The translations under genes and the position numbers were made by a program. The notes beneath the pieces were generated by a model that was not told where the DNA came from, made no database searches, and worked only from the letters and a program-made list of their open reading frames with translations. A stretch of DNA of 64,000 nucleotides, from positions 620,001 through 684,000 of the forward strand of contig JACJDG010000003.1 in the NCBI GenBank assembly GCA_016432725.1. Direction: 5' to 3'. The stretch comes from Streptomyces sp. DHE7-1. Its GTDB lineage: Bacteria; Actinomycetota; Actinomycetes; Streptomycetales; Streptomycetaceae. Below are positions 7,474 through 21,388 of this stretch, piece by piece; position 1 is the first letter of the stretch; every line of letters begins with the position of its first letter.

Positions 7474-9976
7474 TCAGGCCAGCCTGAGCCCCACGATGCA
7501 GGTGTCGTCGTCGGTGTCCGACCTGCTGTGCGTGAGCAGCCGGTCCAGGTGCTGGTCCAGACCGCAGGGCGCCGAGCGGGCCATGGACAGCAGGTGCGAC
7601 AGGGACTCCTGGACAGAGCGGTCCCGTCGCTCGATCAGACCGTCGGTGTACATCAGCAGGGTGTCCCCCGCCGCCAGCTGGACCTCCGTCTCCTCGTACA
7701 CGGCGTCCGGTACGGCGCCCAGCAGCAGCCCCTTGAGCGTGGGCATGGCGGTGGCCTCCCCGTCCCGCACCAGGACCGGCGGGAGATGACCCGCGCGGGC
7801 CCAGCGCAGGGTGCGCAGCTCACCGTCGTACAGACCGCACACCGCGGTGGCGGTGACCGCCCCGGTCAGATGGTGGGCGACGATGTTCAGCCAGGACAGC
7901 AGCTGCGCCGGCCCGGCTCCGGTCACGGCCAGTCCGCGCAGCGCGTTGCGCAGGACGACCATGCTGGTGGCGGCCTCTATGCCGTGCCCGGCGACGTCGC
8001 CCACGCACAGCAGTACCAGGCCCGAGGGCAGCACCACCGCGTCGTACCAGTCGCCGCCGACGAGCTGCTCCGTCTCGGCGGGCCGGTAGCGCACGGCCAC
8101 CTGCAGGTCGGGCACCTCCAGGGGGCCTGCGTCGGCGGCATGATGGCGTGCTGGAGCTGCAGGGCCAGCCGGTTGCGCTCGTCGGCCTGCTGCTCGGTGT
8201 GGGCGAGCTGGTCACGGGTCGCGGACAGCGCGACCTCCGTCCAGTGCTGGGCGGAGATGTCCTGGTAGGCGCCGCGGATCACGAGGAGCTGGCCGTCGGT
8301 GTCCAGGACGGGTTCGGCCACCACCCGCACGTGCCGGGTCACCCCCTCCGGCCGCTGCAGCCGGAAGGCCACGGAGGCCGGGCGCCGGTGGTGCACCAGG
8401 GTGCGCAGGAACCGGCCGATGCCGACGGCGTCGTCGGGGTGGGCGTGCGCGGCCAGGTCCTCCAGCCGGACCGGAGGGCTGGTGGGCGGCCGCCCGTACA
8501 GGTCGAAGAGCTGCCCGTTCCAGGTGATCTCGGCGGTCAGCAGGTTCTCCTCGAAGCCGCCGATGCGGCCGAGCCGCTGGGCGTGCTGGAGCAGGCTGGC
8601 CAGGCGGGCCGCCTCGTCCTCGATCCGCCAGATCAGCAGCACGGTGGAGCCGTGCCGGCTGATGCTGATGTCCGCGACCGCCGACAGCGGCACCTGGTCG
8701 ACCAGGGCGGTGAGCCGCATGCGGTGGGCGCGGAACGGCTCGCCGGTGGCGTAGACCCGCTCCACCCGCTGGAACAACTCGTTGGTCCCGGCGGCCATCG
8801 GGTAGGCCTCCAGCAGCAGGGCGCCGCCGACGACGGCCCGTGGCCGGCCCGCCGGGTCGAGGAAGTGGCTGTTGACGTGCTGGATGCGGAAGTCGACGAG
8901 CTGTCCGGTGTCGTCGAGGTGCGGCACCAGGACCAGGGCCGGGTCGTGCAGCCCGTCCGCCAGATCCATCAGCTCCACCACGTCGGGCAGCACCCGGTTC
9001 TCCTGGGCCCCGGGCAGCAGCGGGTGGGACTCCAGGGTGTGCGCGCACAGTTCGGCGAGCGCCTCGAGCTGGCGGACCACCTGGGGCGGTTTCGGGCCCT
9101 CGGGACCCGGCCAGGCGATCTCCAGGACGCCGTGGATGCGGCCGCCCACGCCGGCCGGTACGGCTGCCCGGGCTCCTTCCGCGAAGTCACGGCGGCCGAT
9201 GGTGGGCAGGCCGGACTCGGCCAGGGACGTCAGCCACTGGCCGTCCGGCTCGGTCAGGCCGCGCCGGGCCACGGTGGCCACGTCCGGCGGGACGTAGCGC
9301 CAGCGGTCCGCCTCGGCCTGCGCGAACCCCGCGCTGCCCGCGAGGGTCAGCGACCCGTCGGAGCCGGTGGCCCAGACCGCGACGGCCACCGCGCCGAGCG
9401 GCCGCAGGGCGTGCTGGAGCAGCGACTCGGCCACCGCCTGGGTGTCGTGGGCGGCGAGGACGCCGCTCTCGGCGCTGCGCAGCCGCACGGCGGCGGAGTC
9501 CTCGACCTGCTCGGCAGGGTCCGCGGTGGCGGCCAGGAAGGCCTTGGCGACCTCCGAGACCCGGTCCCGGGCGGCCTGGTTGATGACCTCGACCGCGAAC
9601 TCCAGCGGGGTCACCCGGGCCTGCTCGGTGAGTTCGGCGAGCTGCCGGGCGGCCTGGGCCGGTCCGCAGCCGAGGCGCTCGACCAGGATGCCCTTGGCCA
9701 GTTCCAGCAGTGCCCGGCCCTCGGCCTCGGCCTGCGCCGCCCGCACCTCTCCGCGCAGCCGCTCGACGGTCGCGGCCAGCCTGCCCACGGGCGAGGTGGC
9801 CGGTGTCCCGGACGGGCCCGCGGGGACGCTCTCCTCGTCCGGCCCGGAGGGTGCCGCGGCCTCCGCCGGGCCGGCCGGTGCCGGGGCCCGGGCGGGCCGG
9901 GGGCTGCGAGCGGGCCGGCACCGGCGGAACCCGGGTCCAGCCCGGCCGCCTCGGTCAGCGGTTCATGGTCGTTCAC
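7474..9976 (-). CDS. ANTAR-GAF-PAS-PP2C phosphatase, RsbU/SpoIIE type (two frame breaks)
   Basis: A multidomain cytoplasmic protein of about 834 residues. After a disordered Ala/Pro-rich head comes an ANTAR-like helical unit (ELAKGILVERLG, then VTPLEFAVEVIN), a GAF domain, a PAS domain with PAC-like end (GAYQDISAQHW), a linker helix (LQLQHAIMPP) and a SpoIIE-type PP2C phosphatase with VGGDWYDA, GDVAGHG and DDDTCIV metal motifs. It would dephosphorylate STAS proteins and so free a sigma factor. The GTG start at 9976 is joined to the main frame by one lost base in the G run 9899-9903, and a second is lost in 8121-8125, just before the phosphatase domain. Ends convergently with the RsbW-like gene. 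Confidence 0.8.
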
Positions 9977-10015
9977 CGGTTACCTGCCCTCGGGCGGTGG
10001 TCATGGCGTGCGTCC

Positions 10016-14262
<4,247 letters not shown>

Positions 14263-14722
14263 GCGCACCCTCGTTCCGCTCCCCAGGAGCCCTCGGGCAG
14301 AGGGCTCGGAACCACCACCGGGCACGCGGCCTGACCCGGCCCTTGGTGTGTGCATTTCCGCAGTTCACGGATTTGCCTGATGAGAAAAATACGTCGCAGG
14401 CTAACCCACTTTCACGATGCCTCACAAAGCAGCCGCCCGGCCGGAAGAAGTTCACGGCGCGATCCGCGATCCGGGGTGTACGGCGCGTTTTCCCGGGTAC
14501 CCATTGCGTTCGGCCCCTCCCGGAACATCGCCCGGTGCGCCTCCCGGAACGTCCCGCCCGGCGGCGCCGCCCCAGAGGTGGTGCGGCCGCCGCGGGGCCG
14601 TTTCGGGCGCGCGGAGCGAGGGCACCCGTGCCACGCTCGAGACAGGGCACCAGGACCCGGACCCAGGACGTCTGCGCGCCGCGGCCGCCGGCGGGGCGAG
14701 GGCCGAGCGAGGAGGGTGCGGC
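14263..14722. other. Intergenic region between kinase and formate dehydrogenase operon
   Basis: A 460-bp divergent gap. The kinase-proximal 150 bp hold AT-richer stretches (around 14350-14425, for example GATGAGAAAAATACG) that probably contain promoters. The remainder is GC-rich leader towards the Fe-S subunit gene. I see no convincing gene, no clear hairpin terminator and no strong operator dyad. Confidence 0.4.
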
Positions 14723-15658
14723 ATGACCCCGGACGACGACGGCACGAAGGGCGCCGGACCGGCACCCGGGCATCTGCTCCACGGCCCCAGCCGGACGTCG
14801 CGGGTGCCGCCGGCTATCCGGACGCCCCGCCCAGGATGGGCTTCTTCACCGACACCTCCGTGTGCATCGGCTGCAAGGCGTGCGAGGTGGCCTGCAAGGA
14901 GTGGAACGCCGTCCCGGAGGACGGGCTCGAACTGACCGGCATGTCGTACGACAACACGCAGGGCCTCGGCGCCGACACCTGGCGGCACGTGGCGTTCATC
15001 GAGCAGCGCAAACCCTTCGGCGGCCAGGAGCCCGGGGTCGTCCACGAGGACGTCGACGTGTTCGCCGCGGCGGCGGACCTCGGCACCGGCGCCGGCTCGC
15101 CGGGCCGGGGGCCACCGCTCCCCGCCCGGCGCCGCGCCCGCGGGTGCCCCGGCCGGGGAGATCTCCCCCGTCTCGCCCGACGGCCGCACCGAGCTGCGCT
15201 GGCTGATGGCCTCGGACGTGTGCAAGCACTGCACCCACGCGGCCTGCCTCGACGTGTGCCCCACGGGCGCGCTGTTCCGCACCGAGTTCGGCACGGTCGT
15301 CGTCCAGGAGGACATCTGCAACGGCTGCGGCTACTGCGTGCCCGCCTGCCCGTACGGCGTCATCGACCAGCGCCGGGACGACGGCCGGGTGTGGAAGTGC
15401 ACCCTGTGCTACGACCGGCTGGGCGTCGGGATGGAACCGGCCTGCGCCAAGGCCTGCCCGACCGAGTCGATCCAGTTCGGCCCGCTGGACGAACTGCGCG
15501 AGCGGGCCGCGTCCCGGGTGGCCCGGCTGCGGGAGGCCGGGGTGAGCGACGCCCGGCTGTACGGCGAGAGCCCGGACGACGGGGTCGGCGGGGACGGCGC
15601 GTTCTTCCTGCTGCTGGACGAACCGGAGGTGTACGGCCTGCCCCGGACCCGGTCGTGA
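14723..15658 (+). CDS. fdhB: Formate dehydrogenase iron-sulfur (beta) subunit (frame breaks)
   Basis: Electron-transfer subunit of about 312 residues carrying four [4Fe-4S] clusters between the catalytic and membrane subunits. Cys motifs seen in order: CIGCKACEVACKEWN, CKHCTHAACLDVCPTGA, CNGCGYCVPACPYG and CTLCYDRLG...CAKACP, the FdnH/HybA-type ferredoxin layout. It lacks the C-terminal membrane anchor of E. coli FdnH. ATG 14723 has AGGAGG 10-15 bp upstream. One base appears lost in 14785-14788, and two more between about 15105 and 15125, in a Pro/Ala/Gly-rich insertion. The stop overlaps the start of the next ORF by four bases (GTGA), so translation is coupled. Confidence 0.85.
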
Positions 15659-15756
15659 CCACCCGGGACCTGCCCGGCATGTGGCGGCACGCCGCGCTGG
15701 CCGCCGGCTCGCTCGCCGCGCTCGCCGTCACCAGCTTCGTGAGGAGGCCGCGATGA
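15655..15756 (+). CDS. 33-residue single-helix membrane protein
   Basis: A tiny ORF fully embedded in the operon: its GTG overlaps the TGA of the Fe-S subunit (GTGA, 15655-15658) and its own TGA overlaps the ATG of the NrfD-like gene (ATGA, 15753-15756). The product has a short polar head, one hydrophobic segment (AALAAGSLAALAVTSFV) and a basic RRPR tail, giving one membrane helix with the tail inside. Double overlap strongly suggests it is translated. I do not know the family; it could be an assembly or stabilising micro-subunit of the dehydrogenase. Alternatively it is only a read-through link between the two larger genes. Confidence 0.5.
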   Translation: MTTRDLPGMWRHAALAAGSLAALAVTSFVRRPR

Positions 15757-16772
15757 GCGGTTCGGACGTCACCCGGGACGGCCTGCGGGGCGGGCGGCCC
15801 GGCCGTGAGGCCCCGACGGGCGCGCGGGCCGGTCGCCGCCGGCGCCGGCGCGGCCGGGGCGAGCAGCCGATGGTCCCGGAGGCGGAGTTCTCGTCGTACT
15901 ACGGCAAACCGGTGCTGAACAAGCCGACGTGGAAGGCGCTCGACATCGCCGGCTACCTGTATCTCGGCGGTCTGGCCGGGGCGTCGTCGCTGCTCGCGGC
16001 CGGGGGTTCGCTCAGCGGGCGGCCGGGGCTGGCCCGGCCGGCGAAGCTCGGGGCCGCCGGGGCCATCTCGCTGTCCCTGGTCGCGCTCGTGCACGACCTG
16101 GGCCGCCCGGCCCGCTTCCTCCACATGCTCCGGGTGTTCAAGCCCACGTCGCCGATGAGCGTGGGCTCGTGGCTGCTGGTGGGCTATGCCCCGCTGGCGA
16201 TGGCGTCGGCGGCCGCCGACGTCGCGGGCCGCTACCGCCTCGCGGGCTCGGCCGCCACGGCGGGCGCCGCTGTCCTGGGCCCGGCGGTGGCGACCTACAC
16301 CGCGGTGCTCCTCTCGGACACGGCGGTGCCGTCCTGGCACGAGGGCTACCGGCAGCTCCCCTACGTCTTCGCGGGATCCGCGGCCTCCGCGGCCTCCGGT
16401 CTGGCGCTGGCCGCCGCCCCGGCCGGCCAGGCGGGCCCGGCACGCCGGATGGCGGCCCTCGGTGCCGCGCTGGAACTGGGCGCCTTCCGGCTGATGAAGG
16501 GACGTCTCGGACTGGCCGCCGAACCCTACGACACGGGCAGGCCGCACCGGCTGCTGCGCGCCGCCGAGGCGCTGACGGCGGGCGGCGCCGCTCTGGCGGT
16601 ACTGTCCGGGCGGGTGCGTGACCGGCGCCTGGCCCTGGCGGCCGGTGCCGCGCTGCTGTCCGGCTCGGCGGCCCTGCGCTTCGGGGTGTTCCAGGCCGGG
16701 GTGGACTCCGCCGAGGACCCGAAGTACACGGTCGTACCGCAGCGCGAGCGGCTGGCGGCGCGCGGCGGCTGA
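15753..16772 (+). CDS. NrfD/PsrC-like membrane subunit of formate dehydrogenase
   Basis: A 339-residue integral membrane protein. A basic head of about 50 residues (with an Arg-rich run) and the conserved YYGKPVLNKPTWK entry segment precede eight or so hydrophobic helices, with the family feature LVALVHDLGRPARF between helices 2 and 3. NrfD/PsrC subunits pass electrons from an Fe-S partner to menaquinone and replace the cytochrome b subunit of E. coli FDH-N. No heme-binding His pattern is evident. GAGGAGG sits 5 bp before the ATG, which overlaps the preceding small ORF. Intact. It is followed 144 bp later by the catalytic subunit. Confidence 0.85.
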   Translation: MSGSDVTRDGLRGGRPGREAPTGARAGRRRRRRGRGEQPMVPEAEFSSYYGKPVLNKPTWKALDIAGYLYLGGLAGASSLLAAGGSLSGRPGLARPAKLGAAGAISLSLVALVHDLGRPARFLHMLRVFKPTSPMSVGSWLLVGYAPLAMASAAADVAGRYRLAGSAATAGAAVLGPAVATYTAVLLSDTAVPSWHEGYRQLPYVFAGSAASAASGLALAAAPAGQAGPARRMAALGAALELGAFRLMKGRLGLAAEPYDTGRPHRLLRAAEALTAGGAALAVLSGRVRDRRLALAAGAALLSGSAALRFGVFQAGVDSAEDPKYTVVPQRERLAARGG

Positions 16773-16916
16773 ACCGGTTCCCCGGTGCGCGCGGCCCGGG
16801 GCGGCGACGCCTGTTTGGCCGTTCGGGCCGGGGGTACCCCGCCGCACACCGGGGCCGGGATGCCGCGGTCGCGCGGTGGCGTGAGAATCGAGGAGCGCCG
16901 ACGGGAGGAGCGAGTC

Positions 16917-19900
16917 GTGGGCGTACGCACCTGGATCGACTCCTGGCCGGTCTACCGCCAGCTCACGGGCACGGACCCGCTGGGCCGGGGGGCCGCCGCC
17001 AAGAGCGGGCGCAGCGCGCGGCTGGAGCCCCGGGTGGCCTCGGCGGACCGGGTGGTGAAGTCGGTCTGCCCGTACTGCGCGGTGGGCTGCGGGCAGAACG
17101 TGTACGTCCAGGACGGCGAGGTCACCCAGATCGAGGGCGACCCGGACTCCCCCATCTCGCGCGGCCGGCTGTGCCCCAAGGGCTCGGCCAGTCTGCAGCT
17201 CACCACGGGGAGCGCGCGCGAGCACCAGGTGCTGTACCGGCGGCCGCACGGCACCCGGTGGGAGCGGCTGGACCTGGACACGGCGATGGAGATGATCGCC
17301 GACCGGGTCGTCGAGGCGCGGCGGGCCGGCTGGCAGTGGGAGGCCGACGGCAAGCGCACCCGGCGCACCCTGGGCATCGCGAGTCTGGGCGGGGCGACGC
17401 TCGACAACGAAGAGAACTACCTGATCAAGAAGCTGTTCACCGCGCTGGGCGCGATCCAGATCGAGAACCAGGCGCGTGTTTGACACTCCTCCACCGTTCC
17501 CGGTCTGGGAACCTCGTTCGGACGCGGCGGCGCGACCACCTTCCAGCAGGACCTGCAGAACTCGGACTGCATCGTCATCCAGGGATCGAACATGGCCGAG
17601 TGCCATCCGGTCGGGTTCCAGTGGGTGATGGAGGCGAAGGCGCGCGGCGCGAAGGTCATCCATGTCGACCCGCGGTTCACCCGGACCAGCGCGCTGGCCG
17701 ACGTGCACGTGCCGCTGCGCGCGGGCTCGGACATCGCGTTCCTCGGCGGCATCATCAACCACGTCCTGCGGGAGGAGAAGTACTTCCGGGACTACGTGCT
17801 GGCGTACAGCAACGCCTCGGTGATCCTGCGGGAGGACTTCCGGGACACGGAGGACCTGGACGGCGTCTTCTCGGGCCTGGACACCGACAGCCGCTCCTAC
17901 GACAACAGCAGCTGGCAGTACGAGGGCACCGAGATGCAGGCGGCCTCGGGCGAACGTGATCTGGAGTACGACGAGCGCACCGGCGGTGAGCGCTCCGACG
18001 ACAGCTCGGTCACCGAGGCGGCGCGCGGTGAGGCGCACGGCTCCGGCGGCGCCGTGATCGGCGAGGGCGAGCCCGAACGGGACGAGACGCTGACCCATCC
18101 GCGCTGTGTCCTGCAGGTGCTCAGGCGGCACTACGCCCGCTACACGCCGGAGCTGGTCGAGGAGGTCTGCGGGGTGCCGCGGGACCTGTTCCGGCAGGTG
18201 TGCGAGCTGGTCACGGATAACTCCGGACGGGACCGGACCACGGCGTTCGCGTACGCGGTCGGCTGGACGCAGCACACGGTCGGCGTGCAGTACATCCGCG
18301 CGGCCGCCGTGCTGCAGACGCTGCTCGGCAACATCGGCCGCCCGGGCGGCGGCATCCTCGCCCTGCGCGGGCACGCCTCCATCCAGGGCTCCACGGACAT
18401 CCCGACCCTGTTCAACCTGCTGCCCGGCTACATCCCGATGCCGCACGCCCACCAGAACCAGGACCTCGAAGCCTTCGTGGAGGCCGAGGCGGCGCACAAG
18501 GGCTACTGGGGCAACATGCGGGCCTACCTGGTGAGTCTGCTCAAGGCGTACTGGGGCGACACCGCGACGCGGGAGAACGACTTCTGCTTCGACTACCTGC
18601 CGCGGCTGACCGGCTCCCACTCCACCTACGAGACGGCCATGGCGCAGCTCGAAGGCAGGTGCAAGGGCTACTTCCTGGTCGGGGAGAACCCGGCGGTCGG
18701 CAACGCCAACGCCAAGCTGATGCGCATGGGCATGGCCAACCTGGACTGGCTGGTGGTGCGGGACTTCTCGCTCATCGAGTCGGCGACCTGGTGGCAGGAC
18801 GGACCGGAGATCGAGACCGGGGAGCTGCGCACCGAGGACATCGCCACCGAGGTGTTCTTCCTGCCGGCCGCCGCGCACACCGAGAAGGAGGGCAGCTTCA
18901 CCAACACGCAGCGGCTGCTGCAGTGGCACCACCAGGCCGTGGAGCCGCCCGGCGAGGCGCGCAGCGACCTGTGGTTCACGTATCACCTCGGGCGGCTCAT
19001 CCGGCGGCGGCTGGCCGGGTCCGACGACGAGATGGACCGTCCGGTGCTCGACCTGACCTGGGACTACCCGACCAGGGGCGAGCTGGTCGAACCGGACGCG
19101 GAGGCCGTGCTGGCCGAGATCAACGGCCGTGGGGCCGGTGGCCGTCCGCTCTCGTCCTACGAACAGCTCGAGTCCGACGGGTCCACCGCCTGCGGCTGCT
19201 GGATCTACTGCGGGGTCTACGCCGACGGCGTCAACCAGGCCGCGCGCCGCAAGCCGGGCCGGGAGCAGGACTGGGTGGCGGCCGAGTGGGCGTGGGCCTG
19301 GCCGGCCAACCGGCGCATCCTGTACAACCGCGCCTCGGCGGATCCGGAGGGCAGGCCGTGGAGCGAGCGCAAGGCCCTGGTCTGGTGGGATCCGGACCGG
19401 GGGAGCACGGCGAGTGGTCCGGGCACGACGTGCCCGACTTCAAGAAGGACAAGGCACCCGGTCACGAGCCGCCCGAGGGCGCGACCGGCCCCGAGGCGCT
19501 GTCCGGCCGGGACCCGTTCATCATGCAGGCCGACGGCAAGGCGTGGCTGTACGTGCCGTCGGGGCTCACCGACGGCCCGCTGCCGACGCACTACGAACCG
19601 CAGGACTCCCCGTTCCCGAACCTGCTGTACGGGCAGCAGCGCAATCCGGTACGGCATTTGATGCCGACGCTCCCGGACAACCGCTACCAGCCGAGCGGCG
19701 CCGAGCCCGGCGCGGAGGTGTTCCCGTACGTCGCCACCACCTACCGGCTCACCGAGCACCACACCGCGGGCGGGATGTCCCGCTGGCAGCCGTACCTCGC
19801 CGAACTCCAGCCGGAGTTCTTCTGCGAGATCTCCCCGGAACTGGCCGCCGAGCGGGGCCTCGCGCACACCGGCTGGGCGACGATCGTCAGCGCGCGCGGG

Positions 19901-20197
19901 GTGATCGAGGCGCGGGTGCTGGTGACCGACCGGATGGCGCCGCTGCGGGTGCAGGGCCGGACCCTGCACCAGGTGGGTCTGCCCTACCACTGGGGCCCGA
20001 ACGGCTACAGCACCGGGGACGCGGCCAACGAACTGCTGCACCTGTCCCTGGACCCGAACACGCACATCCAGGAGGCCAAGGCGTTCGCCGTCGACATCCG
20101 TCCGGGTCGCCGTCCGCGGGGTCCGGCGTCGCTGGAGCTGGTGCGTTCCTACCGCGCCCGGGCGGGCATCGACGAGCACACCGGAACAGAACCGTAG
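16917..20197 (+). CDS. fdhA: Selenocysteine formate dehydrogenase catalytic (alpha) subunit
   Basis: A molybdenum/tungsten bis-MGD enzyme of about 1,093 residues that oxidises formate to CO2. GTG 16917 follows GGGAGGAG. An N-terminal [4Fe-4S] cluster is bound by Cys51, Cys54, Cys58 and Cys86 (CPYCAVGC...LCPKG). Codon 189 (17481-17483) is TGA in the context NQARV-TGA-HSSTVPGLGTSFGRG, exactly where FDH-N/FDH-O carry selenocysteine; the frame is unchanged beyond it. The frame continues through AECHPVGFQW, HVDPRFTRTS and the cofactor-binding C-terminal barrel. One base seems lost in the G run 19399-19403; the shifted frame ends at 20197. No twin-arginine signal is apparent at the N-terminus, so the active site may face the cytoplasm. 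Confidence 0.92.
17481..17512 (+). promoter_or_regulatory. UGA selenocysteine codon with bacterial SECIS hairpin
   Basis: TGA at 17481-17483 is followed by a perfect 6-bp stem, GTTCCC (17496-17501) with GGGAAC (17507-17512), closing the loop GGTCT (17502-17506). The E. coli fdhF SECIS loop contains the same GGUCU bases, the ones contacted by SelB, and there they lie 19-23 nt after the UGA. Here they also occupy exactly +19 to +23. This is the recoding signal read by the SelB encoded nearby. Confidence 0.88.
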
Positions 20198-20242
20198 CGC
20201 GGCTCGTCCCGGGCCGGTCGAGCGGCCCGGGACGAGGCCGCG
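20198..20242. terminator. Strong bidirectional hairpin terminator
   Basis: Arms CTCGTCCCGGGCC (20203-20215) and GGCCCGGGACGAG (20224-20236) pair perfectly over 13 bp, with a further CGCGG/CCGCG extension outside, separated by a one-base bulge. It directly follows the dehydrogenase stop and precedes the convergent selD stop, so it should serve both genes. Confidence 0.8.
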
Positions 20243-20249
20243 AGGCGGC

Positions 20250-21260
20250 TCACCGCAGCACGATCGAGTGGTCCCCGCGGGGCACCAGCTCCCCCACCAC
20301 CGCGGCTCCGGGCACCTCGCCGGCGACGAGCAGCCCGCCCGAGGTCTGCGCGTCCGCCAGCAGCAGCCGGGTGTCCGTGTCCGCGCCGCCGAAGTCGGTG
20401 CACGGCGCGACCCAGTCCAGGTTGCGCCGGGTGCCGCCGCTGACGTAGCCGTCCCGGACGGCCTCCCGGGCGCCGTCGAGGTACGGCACCGCCGCGGTGT
20501 CGACCACGGCGGTCACGCCCGAGGCCCGGGCCAGTTTGTGCAGATGGCCGAGGAGCCCGAAGCCGGTGACGTCGGTGGCGCAGGTGGCGCCCGCGGCCAG
20601 GGCGGCGGCGGACGCGTCCCGGTTCAGGGCCGTCATCGTGGCGATCGCCTGCCCGAACCGCTCCCCCGTGGCCTTGTGCCGGTTGTTCAGCACACCCAGG
20701 CCGAGCGGTTTGGTCAGCGACAGCGGCAGACCGGCGCGGCCTGCGTCGTTGCGCAGCAGCCGGGCGGGGTCGGCGAGTCCGGTGACGGCCATGCCGTACT
20801 TGGGTTCCGGGTCGTCCACGCTGTGCCCGCCGCCGATGTGGCAGCCCGCCTCGGTGGCGATGTCCTGGCCGCCGCGCAGCACCTCACGGGCCAGTTCGAA
20901 GGGCAGCCGGTCGCGGGGCCAGGCGAGCAGGTTGACGGCGAGGACGGGCCGGCCGCCCATGGCGTAGACGTCGGACAGCGCGTTGGCGGCGGCGATGCGT
21001 CCCCAGTCGTAGGGATCGTCGACGACCGGGGTGAAGAAGTCGGCGGTGCACACCATGGCCAAGTCCTGTCCGGGGAGCGCGACGACGGCGGCGTCGTCCC
21101 CGGTGGCGAGGCCGACCAGCAGCGGGCCGGCGCCCTCGGGCGGCGGCGCGCCGAGTCCGGCTACCACGTCCTCCAGCTCGCCGGGCGGGATCTTGCAGGC
21201 GCAGCCGCCGCCGTGGGCGAACTGCGTGAGGCGTACGGACGCTTGGCGGGTCGGTGTCAT
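20250..21260 (-). CDS. selD: Selenide, water dikinase (selenophosphate synthase)
   Basis: A 336-residue cytoplasmic enzyme that uses ATP to make selenophosphate, the selenium donor for SelA. Cys20 and Lys23 in GGGCACKIPP occupy the catalytic Cys/Lys pair of E. coli SelD, so this is the Cys form. Other family marks: LVGLATGDDAAV for Mg-ATP, TADFFTPVVDDPYDWGRIAA, GGHSVDDPEPKYG and TDVTGFGLLGHL. ATG 21260 has GGGAGA upstream. Its start lies only 35 bp from the divergent tRNA-Sec gene, and its stop meets the dehydrogenase terminator. Reading frame intact, full length. Needed for decoding the UGA at 17481. Confidence 0.95.
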   Translation of the reverse strand: MTPTRQASVRLTQFAHGGGCACKIPPGELEDVVAGLGAPPPEGAGPLLVGLATGDDAAVVALPGQDLAMVCTADFFTPVVDDPYDWGRIAAANALSDVYAMGGRPVLAVNLLAWPRDRLPFELAREVLRGGQDIATEAGCHIGGGHSVDDPEPKYGMAVTGLADPARLLRNDAGRAGLPLSLTKPLGLGVLNNRHKATGERFGQAIATMTALNRDASAAALAAGATCATDVTGFGLLGHLHKLARASGVTAVVDTAAVPYLDGAREAVRDGYVSGGTRRNLDWVAPCTDFGGADTDTRLLLADAQTSGGLLVAGEVPGAAVVGELVPRGDHSIVLR

Positions 21261-21295
21261 GTGTGTCTCCCGGGGCACTAGCCTGGTCGAACGGT

Positions 21296-21388
21296 GGAGG
21301 CGTGTGGGTGCCTGGTGGCCCTCCCGGTCTTCAAAACCGAGGTGCCCGAGGATCTCGGGCAGGCGGGTTCGATTCCCGTCCGCCTCCG
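21296..21388 (+). tRNA. selC: tRNA-Sec (UCA anticodon)
   Basis: A 92-93-nt tRNA. The acceptor strands GGAGGCG (from 21296) and CGCCTCC (21381-21387) pair over 7 bp. The anticodon loop CTTCAAA (21329-21335) gives anticodon TCA at 21331-21333, which reads UGA. The variable arm is unusually long, TGCCCGAG and CTCGGGCA pairing over 8 bp around loop GAT (21343-21361), and the T loop is TTCGATT. These are the hallmarks of bacterial tRNA-Sec. CCA is not encoded. The eighth acceptor pair of canonical tRNA-Sec looks mismatched here. Divergent from selD and convergent with selB. Confidence 0.95.

Noticed and set aside
17481..17483. Stop codon splitting the formate dehydrogenase gene, suggesting a pseudogene or frameshift
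   Set aside because: The frame is the same on both sides, the position matches the family selenocysteine, a SECIS hairpin follows at the canonical distance, and selA, selB, selC and selD are adjacent.
15360..18986. A 1,208-codon open frame on the minus strand across the dehydrogenase genes
   Set aside because: It is antisense to well-supported genes, rich in Arg/Gly/Pro/Ala as expected of GC-rich shadow frames, and has no recognisable domain.
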